Origin: Phycisphaerae bacterium
GTDB lineage: Bacteria; Planctomycetota; Phycisphaerae; UBA1845
Assembly: GCA_029260235.1 (NCBI GenBank)
Contig: JAJDDP010000092.1
Location: 1 to 33,559 of the forward strand
Length of the DNA stretch: 33,559 bases
Direction of reading: 5' to 3'
Shown one piece after another: positions 1 through 8,345 of this stretch. The position numbers were made by a program, and so were the translations under genes. Position 1 is the stretch's first letter; each line of letters starts with the position of its first letter. The notes beneath the pieces were generated by a model. That model ran no database searches. It was not told where the DNA came from and saw nothing but the letters and a program-made list of their open reading frames with translations.

Positions 1-2
1 TG

Positions 3-128
3 AGCGTCTATCGCACCCTCCGACTGCGCGGGTTGAACCCGACCAAGACTATCACCAACGGGCTAAAAACCTACCTCGAAACCGGGAAGATCCCCGCGAT
101 GCCAGCCGCAGCTGTTGCGAATGGCTGA
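3..128 (+). CDS. C-terminal end of a transposase, IS66-like (partial)
   Basis: An open frame entering from the left edge encodes about 41 residues ending in TGA at 126-128. The visible sequence has the pattern SVYRTLRLRGLNPTKTITNG followed by LKTYLETGKIP. A Tyr/Thr-Leu-rich helix followed by a Leu-Pro/Met-Pro tail of this kind is, from memory, typical of the C-terminal end of IS66-type transposases. Only the tail is present, so the catalytic domain cannot be checked. The 420 bases that follow hold no convincing gene, and I could not locate the terminal inverted repeat of the element. The family call is recall of a pattern and is uncertain. That the frame is a real C-terminus is more secure. 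Confidence 0.45.
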   Translation, partial: SVYRTLRLRGLNPTKTITNGLKTYLETGKIPAMPAAAVANG

Positions 129-550
129 AGAGTTACGACCACGTCTGGGTGGTCAGTTGACCACATTCCGATTTACACCGTTCTCGAGAAACAACGTTTC
201 ATGCTATCGCTATGCGCGATTGGCGGTGCGCATTCGAACTTACAAGCGAAGTGCGAAGATCAGTTTTCTGTGGTGTGGCAGTACCGAAGTCGCGGCAAGG
301 CGAACGCTGCACGGAGCTTTGTGGGCGGGGAAGGAAAGCGGCTTGATCCGCACACCTATAACCCCGGAGCGCTTCGGCGGCGGCTCCTCAAAGGGCCATG
401 TGATCAACGTCTTTGTCCTACGCCAATTGCTTCTCTCAGAGCAAGTCAGCAGGCTGGGGGACCGCAGGCCCACGCGGACTACTCCCCCTGGCCGAGTGAT
501 GCGGAGTACTCCGATTGACCTGAGATTCACACCGCAAAGTTGGGCGACAT
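129..550. other. Non-coding stretch downstream of the transposase tail
   Basis: Overlapping frames exist on both strands here, but none has a recognisable domain, a good ribosome binding site or a plausible composition. They are rich in Arg/Pro/Ser, as chance frames in GC-rich DNA are. I see no RNA gene. It probably contains the right end of the transposable element to the left. Confidence 0.5.
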
Positions 551-1033
551 TCAGCGTCCGTACTTCATGTAGCCGAAACCGTCGAACTCGCGCGACTTGA
601 GCTCGGCGGATTCGAAGAGCGGCCGGAGCTTCTTGTAGAAACTGCCGTATTGGTTCGGGCGGGCGATCACGACCACGTGCAATACCGAACCGTTGATCTT
701 TTTGCGCAGACGGGCGTCGATTTCCTTGAGTTCGTTGTACGAGACATGCTCAGAGCCAAAACCTGGCAGGCCGCCCCAAGCCGGACGCTTTACGAATCTC
801 GCGATCCTCTCCATGTACGAACCCCCATCGATCACCCGGTTCAACTCCTTCACCACCGCGGTTCGGTCGGCCAATCCAAAGCCATAGGCAACGCTGCCAT
901 CGCCATCCTTCTCCACGTACTTGAACGGCCACTTCTTGTTCCGTATCAGTTGCTTGGTCATGGCATCAAACGCATCGGTGTTGAAGCATCCCCAGATGCG
1001 CACGATGCCGGCAGCGTGGAATGCGTCGGACAT
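551..1033 (-). CDS. Hypothetical protein, about 160 aa
   Basis: I do not recognise this protein. Composition looks coding: balanced Lys/Glu/Asp, and aromatic residues spaced as in a soluble alpha/beta protein. It has a hydrophobic strand-like segment (SVLHVVVIARP) near residue 120 and a C-terminus rich in Phe/Tyr/Gly (EFDGFGYMKYGR). There is no signal peptide or membrane segment. The ATG at 1033 is preceded by GGGAG only a few bases upstream. An in-frame TTG at 1051 is the alternative start, and the frame stays open upstream to a stop at 1100-1102, so the true start or a 5' truncation is unresolved. It lies alone among mobile-element debris and may be cargo of an old insertion. Confidence 0.45.
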   Translation of the reverse strand: MSDAFHAAGIVRIWGCFNTDAFDAMTKQLIRNKKWPFKYVEKDGDGSVAYGFGLADRTAVVKELNRVIDGGSYMERIARFVKRPAWGGLPGFGSEHVSYNELKEIDARLRKKINGSVLHVVVIARPNQYGSFYKKLRPLFESAELKSREFDGFGYMKYGR

Positions 1034-1340
1034 GTGCTCCCACTTCTTCAACTTATGGCGACAGGTAGACGGACACCCGCTCAGGGTTCTCGGACACGGT
1101 CAAACAAGTTCGCACATGGTGTAGCCAAAGGAGCAGGCAGCCCGCCTTGGATCACAAGCTCACAGCAATCGAGATCATGAGCAGGAGCAGATTCGCAACG
1201 GTGCAAGCCAACCGACAATTCATCCAGGCAGGCCATGAGTTTGTCAAAGGCAATTTGGGCTTCGTGGTGCTGGGTTGAGGGTCTCTGTTGACTAAACGCC
1301 GAATAGCCTCCCAGCCAGCGGGGGAGAATTACTGTCCTTC

Positions 1341-1356
1341 TACCGTTTTGCGCCGC
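1341..1356 (+). repeat. 16-bp inverted repeat, left copy
   Basis: The sequence TACCGTTTTGCGCCGC at 1341-1356 is the exact reverse complement of 1584-1599. The two copies enclose about 260 bp that include the tRNA-Asn fragment. The pair resembles the ends of a small non-autonomous element, but I found no target-site duplication directly outside them. Confidence 0.6.
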
Positions 1357-1477
1357 GAATACCGCGTCAGAATGCGAGAAAACGCGGCGCGATGCGACAG
1401 TTTGCGAATCTGGAGTCTGATGGTAAGCTGCTGCAAACAAAGGACTTCCAGGCTTTTCGGCGGCCCCAGAACCTCGC

Positions 1478-1519
1478 CTGTTAACCGCTAGGTCGTAGGT
1501 TCGAGTCCTACTCGGAGAG
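1478..1519 (+). tRNA. 3' half of a tRNA-Asn (GUU), att-site-like remnant
   Basis: The segment reads as a tRNA from the anticodon loop to the 3' end. It has loop CTGTTAA (anticodon GTT, Asn), the 3' anticodon strand CCGCT and variable bases AGGTC. A perfect T arm follows (GTAGG, loop TTCGAGT, CCTAC), then the 3' acceptor strand TCGGAGA plus G. The bases 5' of the loop (CTCGC) do not pair with CCGCT, and no D arm or TCTCCGA acceptor strand lies upstream. Similarity therefore begins at the anticodon loop. Integrase attachment sites in tRNA genes typically cover exactly this interval, so I read it as a remnant left by an integrative element. No integrase gene is visible in the window. Confidence 0.7.
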
Positions 1520-1583
1520 GTTGTAAGTCTCGTCTCTCTAAGGGCTTACCACTCTTCTACTCGGCTCTTTCATTGTCAACAAG

Positions 1584-1599
1584 GCGGCGCAAAACGGTA
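1584..1599 (-). repeat. 16-bp inverted repeat, right copy
   Basis: GCGGCGCAAAACGGTA at 1584-1599 is the reverse complement of 1341-1356. It overlaps the 22-bp palindrome at 1590-1611, so its distal half (TACCGTTTTG) occurs a third time immediately to the right. Confidence 0.6.
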
Positions 1600-1611
1600 A
1601 TTACCGTTTTG
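1590..1611. repeat. Perfect 22-bp palindrome
   Basis: The core AAAACGGTAATTACCGTTTT (1591-1610) is its own reverse complement and is flanked by C and G that extend the symmetry to 22 bp. It could form a cruciform, be a dimeric-protein binding site, or mark two abutting terminal repeats of mobile elements. The last is favoured because one arm belongs to the 16-bp inverted repeat. Confidence 0.65.
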
Positions 1612-1664
1612 GCGGTGCGATCATCCGGCGGCGGCTGGTTCCTAAGCGATTTGATCTGCGAGAG

Positions 1665-1738
1665 TTGCGTCGATTCACGAACGGTAGAGTGGGCGGCTTC
1701 TCACCGCTTGGTTGTGGGTTCGATTCATCCGATCTGCT
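1665..1738 (+). pseudogene. Degenerate tRNA-like sequence (Arg-UCU-like)
   Basis: A near-complete cloverleaf can be drawn. D arm: ATTC, loop with AACGGTA, GAGT. Anticodon arm: GGCGG, loop CTTCTCA, CCGCT. Variable bases are TGGTT. T arm: GTGGG, loop TTCGATT. The 3' T strand (CATCC instead of a CCCAC-like strand) and the acceptor stem (GTTGCGT against GATCTGC) pair badly, and position 37 is C rather than a purine. Strict placement gives anticodon TCT (Arg). The anticodon and D arms are good, while the acceptor and T stems are broken, so this is probably a decayed tRNA rather than a functional one. Confidence 0.45.
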
Positions 1739-1893
1739 GGGGGTCACAATTCACGCCGCGCGCCTACTTTGCCCGAGAGGTTGTCCCTGTTGTTTATTCC
1801 GTACCCGTTGTCAATACACGACTTACGGTTTGACAGCTTCGGCGTGCTGGCTATCGTTTCCGAGAGGTGATCGTGGTTCTCGGAGGCTGTGAT

Positions 1894-2916
1894 ATGTGGC
1901 TTGTTCGCATCGTGTGGTTGTGCATACGCTGGCTCCTGCGTGACCGAACGGAACTCGCCGCCGAGAACCTCGCGTTGCGACAACAGCTTGCGGTCCTGCA
2001 GCATAAGTCCAAGCGTCCACGCTTACGGAAGCGTGATCGGATCTTCTGGGCGTTGCTGTCCCGGGCCTGGACCAACTGGCGTTCCGCCCTCCTCATCGTA
2101 CAGCCAGACACCGTAATCCGCTGGCATCAGCGAGGCTTCAAGCTGTTCTGGCGATGGAAGTCCCGCTCGGGCAAGGTCGGCCGACCGAAGATCGAACTGG
2201 AGATTCGCAGGTTGATTCGACGCATGTCACGCGAGAATCCAAGCTGGGGCGTTCCGCGAATTCAGTCCGAGCTCGCATTGTTGGGTCACACGATCTCCGA
2301 AGCAATTGTGCGCAAGTATCGGACCCGGCATCGGAAGCCACCGTCACAGACTTGGCGGACCTTTCTCGATAATCACGCTCAAGACATCGTCGCCGTCGAT
2401 TTCTTCACCGTTCCTACGGCTACGTTTCGCTTGCTATTCGCCTTCGTCGCCCTGCGCCATGAGAGGCGACATGTCGAACATTTCAACGTCACCGCTCATC
2501 CGACAGCCAAGTGGACATCGCAACAAATAGTCGAGGCCTTTCCGTATGACGAAGCTCCTCGCTTCCTACTTCGCGATCGTGATTCGATCTATGGTGAGTT
2601 CATCCAACGCCGGGTCGAAAATATGGGTATAGAGGAAGTCGTCACCGCGTATCGCTCTCCCTGGCAGTCTCCGTTTGTGGAGCGATTGATCGGTTCCATC
2701 CGTCGCGAGTGCCTCAATCGAATCATCGTACTCAACGAGCGCCATCTTAGGCGCATCCTATCTTCGTACTTCGTGTACTACCATGAATCGAGGACTCACT
2801 TGTCGTTGAATCGCAACGCGCCTGTTCCGCGCAGAGTCGAGTATCCACCCGAAGGAAAGGTGATCGCGATTCCGCACGTCGGTGGTTTGCATCATCGATA
2901 TTCCCGGGCGGCTTGA
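1894..2916 (+). CDS. DDE transposase with integrase core domain, intact
   Basis: This 340-residue protein has an N-terminal helical region with a Leu-rich stretch (AAENLALRQQLAVL, residues 22-35), as seen before integrase cores in IS3/IS481-type proteins. An HTH-like segment follows (NPSWGVPRIQSELALLG, about 115-131), then a retroviral-integrase-type catalytic core. Core acidic residues are visible at D169 (DIVAVDFF), D228/D230 (LLRDRDSIYG) and E263 (PFVERLIGSIRREC). I chose the ATG at 1894, with GGAGG about 8 bases upstream, over an in-frame GTG at 1867. The reading frame is intact with no internal stop. I could not identify terminal inverted repeats or a target duplication, so the insertion-sequence limits are unknown. 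It sits just right of the two tRNA remnants. Confidence 0.85.
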   Translation: MWLVRIVWLCIRWLLRDRTELAAENLALRQQLAVLQHKSKRPRLRKRDRIFWALLSRAWTNWRSALLIVQPDTVIRWHQRGFKLFWRWKSRSGKVGRPKIELEIRRLIRRMSRENPSWGVPRIQSELALLGHTISEAIVRKYRTRHRKPPSQTWRTFLDNHAQDIVAVDFFTVPTATFRLLFAFVALRHERRHVEHFNVTAHPTAKWTSQQIVEAFPYDEAPRFLLRDRDSIYGEFIQRRVENMGIEEVVTAYRSPWQSPFVERLIGSIRRECLNRIIVLNERHLRRILSSYFVYYHESRTHLSLNRNAPVPRRVEYPPEGKVIAIPHVGGLHHRYSRAA

Positions 2917-3332
2917 ACTCTTGCAGCCGCTCATGGGTATCGACCACCTGGGGGCGAGCGTTCGCGCATGCATGCCAAGTCGGGCAGGTTTGTCTCGACT
3001 CTGCTCCACCACACCTGTTTCAAGAGCGCCTCTCTACTCGCAATAGGTCCGCGCTGAACTCGCCCAGAAGCCTCTTTGGCCCCGGATGGAGTTTCTGCCA
3101 GGGACAACCGGCTTCTAGCCGGTGGGCGTGCTGTAGGATGCAGATCCTTTGGGTATTGAAACAGTCTCTAAGTCGTTCCAGGAGAACAGCTTAGCAATTT
3201 TGTGGCACTTGGTCCTAACATCAGCATGATAGGCACAAGTGACAGTAGCAAACAGCGCCAAGTTGTACGCTGGCTCGCGCCTATCCCGACGTTTCGAGCT
3301 CGTCGTATGGCAGATCACTGTGTTCGACGATC
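2917..3332. other. Intergenic region between transposase and katG
   Basis: No credible gene. One small stem-loop (ACCGGC, 5-base loop, GCCGGT at 3107-3123) lies downstream of the transposase, but no T tract follows it, so I do not call it a terminator. This stretch probably includes the unrecognised right end of the transposable element and the 3' untranslated region of katG. Confidence 0.5.
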
Positions 3333-6122
<2,790 letters not shown>

Positions 6123-7454
6123 TCAGTTGCTTGTCAGGGCAGCTTGGAACCCGGCGAAATCCTCGACGTCCACATCTGTGTCCCCGTCAAAGTCGAAGGT
6201 CGCGCAGCCTGGGTCGAGCACCCCACCAAGGGGTCCGGTCATGCATGTCGGCATGTCTGCGAAGTCCACCAGGTCGATATCGCCATCGCAGTCCCAGTCA
6301 CCCAAGCAAGGAGCAGGGCGGTCGATTAGAAAACGCAGGATGTCGGGCATGCGGAGCGCCCAGTAGTATTCGTTGTGCGTGTGGCCCTGGGCCTCCACGG
6401 AAAGGAGATTATCACCTTCCAGAAACCCCTGCCCAACCGCGATGTCACGCATCGCCCGTAAATCGGCGAGTCCAGATTCAAGCGTTCCCATGTCCTGGTA
6501 GAAGTGGGTCAGGGTTGCTGGCTTGGACTGGGCGGCGGCATAGCTGAGCATTCCCTGGCCCGCCCACCAGTAGGAGGGAGATACTCCCGCGATGCGACCC
6601 CAAACATCATCGTATGCGTATCCAGCGTAGACCGAGATCAAGCCACCCAGCGACGAGCCTGCCATGTAGGTATTGGCAGGCCCCGTTTGCGTGCGGTAGC
6701 GCAGATTGAACTCCGGGATCAGGACATCTCGGATCGCCTGAAGGTACGCATCACCGCCGCCGCCGCACCCGTAAGCAGTGTCGATCCACGGCGTATATTC
6801 GTCGCACCGGGCAGCACTGTTCTCGACGCCGACCACGATGATCGGTTCGATCTCGCGGTTTCCGATGAGCAATTCGCAGGTTTCGTCCACTTGCCATTCG
6901 CCTGCGAAGCTGGTGGCCTGGTCGAAGAGGTTCTGTCCGTCATGCATGTACAGCACGGGATAGCTGTCGGTGCTCTGAAAGTAATCGGGGGGCAGATAGA
7001 CCCAGCAACGACGGCCAGCAAGGAAGGGGGCGTACACAAACGACTCAACGTGGCCGGTGATGGTTGACGGCTGTATGTCAGCCCAACTTGCGACGACGTG
7101 GTTGACTGTCTCAGTGCCCTGAGGCGTGTAGGTACGATTGGGGAGTTCCTCGCCGCTGGGCCCCTTCTCGACAGTCTGCCAACTTCCTCGGGTGAACTTG
7201 TACTGGGTGGGGATGCCGTCCGGCAGGCTGAGCGTGATTTCCCATGTGTCGTCGGGCTGCTCGGTGAGCGCGTATGCGGGATTGCCGGGGTCCCATCCTT
7301 GGAAGTCCCCGGCGATGTAGATCAGGTCACCTGCCGGGGTCGATTCTGGCACCTCCACGCGGAACGTGGTGGTCGCGCCGCTCGCTGCGGTCAAGTTCAA
7401 GAACCAAGTCATGAGGCAGGCGGTAGCCAATGGGAGGTACGGGAAACGGCGCAT
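6123..7454 (-). CDS. Secreted starch-binding domain + esterase (CE1-like) + dockerin-like protein
   Basis: Protein of 443 residues. A signal peptide covers about 1-26 (MRRFPYLPLATACLMTWFLN, ending near ASG-A). Residues 28-122 form a CBM20-type starch-binding domain (IYIAGDFQGWDPGNPAY, then the WEITLSLPDG and YKFTRGSWQTVEKG strands). Residues 130-378 are a putative esterase of the esterase D/feruloyl esterase (CE1, PF00756) fold, with VYLPPDYF, VLYMHDGQNLFD and the nucleophile elbow AGSSLGG (S268). The likely catalytic His is in GHTHNEYYW (H358 or H360). Residues 383-443 are a dockerin-like pair of calcium loops (DWDCDGDIDLVDFAD and DFDGDTDVDVEDFAG). The ATG at 7454 has CGGAG about 9 bases upstream. 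It may release acyl groups from starch-associated material; the substrate is an inference. Confidence 0.85.
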   Translation of the reverse strand: MRRFPYLPLATACLMTWFLNLTAASGATTTFRVEVPESTPAGDLIYIAGDFQGWDPGNPAYALTEQPDDTWEITLSLPDGIPTQYKFTRGSWQTVEKGPSGEELPNRTYTPQGTETVNHVVASWADIQPSTITGHVESFVYAPFLAGRRCWVYLPPDYFQSTDSYPVLYMHDGQNLFDQATSFAGEWQVDETCELLIGNREIEPIIVVGVENSAARCDEYTPWIDTAYGCGGGGDAYLQAIRDVLIPEFNLRYRTQTGPANTYMAGSSLGGLISVYAGYAYDDVWGRIAGVSPSYWWAGQGMLSYAAAQSKPATLTHFYQDMGTLESGLADLRAMRDIAVGQGFLEGDNLLSVEAQGHTHNEYYWALRMPDILRFLIDRPAPCLGDWDCDGDIDLVDFADMPTCMTGPLGGVLDPGCATFDFDGDTDVDVEDFAGFQAALTSN

Positions 7455-7706
7455 GGTCAAACTCCGAGAAGAATCGCGCTGACGCACGGACATTCTAGCA
7501 CAATTCGCCCCGGATGGGGCTAGTCTACTCGATTGCCGGGCGGTTATCGGGGGCAATCCGGTGAAGACGCAGGCAAAGTCAAGTTCGGACTCCAACATGC
7601 CCAAGTCGGGAAGAGCGGTCTAGCCAAGGCGGTTCGCCCGACTCGACCTGAAACGGTTGGGCTACGTGGCGTTTTTCGTGCTGTTTCCCAATGGACTGAC
7701 CATGCC
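7455..7706. other. Spacer and leader upstream of the esterase gene
   Basis: No gene. I looked for the LacI-type palindrome found at the other locus promoters and did not find one here, so control of this esterase by the same regulator is not supported by sequence. Confidence 0.4.
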
Positions 7707-8060
7707 TCAGCCTTCATGCTCATCTTCGCCATTCGAGATCCCCAAACTATCGGGGTCAGCGTACTGGGCGATCCGAGCGCCGAAAACATCCTTCGGCTCT
7801 TGGATACAGGGCACGCCGTGTACGACCATCTTCCTGTGGAACTCATCAAGATTGGGGACCTCGAAACCCGGTCGGCATCGACCGGCAGGAGGATGCCGCT
7901 GCTCGCCCTTATCAGGATTGGGCTCTTCACTCGGGTGAAGCGCCAAGGTCGTGCCGTCTGATCCGAACTCGGTCCAGTCGGGCGTCTCAAACTTCAGGGG
8001 CAATCCCAGCACATCGCGATAGAGAGACGCGGCGTGGGCTCGCCACTCAGTGTTCGGTTT
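7707..8060 (-). pseudogene. 5'-truncated glyoxalase/bleomycin-resistance (VOC) family remnant
   Basis: The frame encodes a VOC-superfamily half-fold: SLYRDVLGLPLKFETPDWTEF, then GTTLALH, then PGFEVPNLDEFHRKMVVHGV, ending DVFGARIAQYADPDSLGISNGE. This is the expected order for a single-module VOC protein of about 120 residues. The first beta strand and its start codon are missing. Upstream the frame runs only to a TGA at 8061-8063 with no ATG, and the only in-frame start is a GTG at 8012, inside the conserved YRDVLG motif. I therefore read it as a truncated, probably inactive gene. It lies next to the starch locus but has no visible link to it. Confidence 0.6.
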
Positions 8061-8345
8061 TCATTATCGCGACAACCAGAACCGTCTCGGCCAAGCCCCC
8101 TCACGCCGAGATGAGGGCGGCCGTATTGATCGCCCGCCTGCACTAGGAGACCGGCGAAGCGGCTGTCATGGTCAGTGCTACGCTCTCCACGTCGGGGTGC
8201 AGGACGGCGAGGAAAGTCGCGAGGCGTATCTGGCTGCATTGAACGAGTGGCCAGCCAGGTTGGATGGGCGCGCAGTCTTGCTGCCATGAAAGGAACGACC
8301 CTTTCGAAAACACGCTACGCTGCTGACGCTTGAACTGAAGATCCG

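Noticed and set aside
115..600. Plus-strand frame of 161 codons after the transposase tail
   Set aside because: Very Arg/Thr/Ser-rich with no domain; it overlaps other frames of equal quality on both strands.
1081..1440. Minus-strand frame of 119 codons
   Set aside because: It crosses the left inverted-repeat copy, is rich in His/Cys/Ala/Pro as chance frames are, and has no ribosome site or domain.
3107..3123. Stem-loop ACCGGC/GCCGGT as a terminator for the transposase
   Set aside because: No T tract follows, and the stem is only six pairs.
6504..7067. Plus-strand open frame of 187 codons
   Set aside because: It is antisense to the esterase domain of the CBM20-esterase gene and has no recognisable motif.
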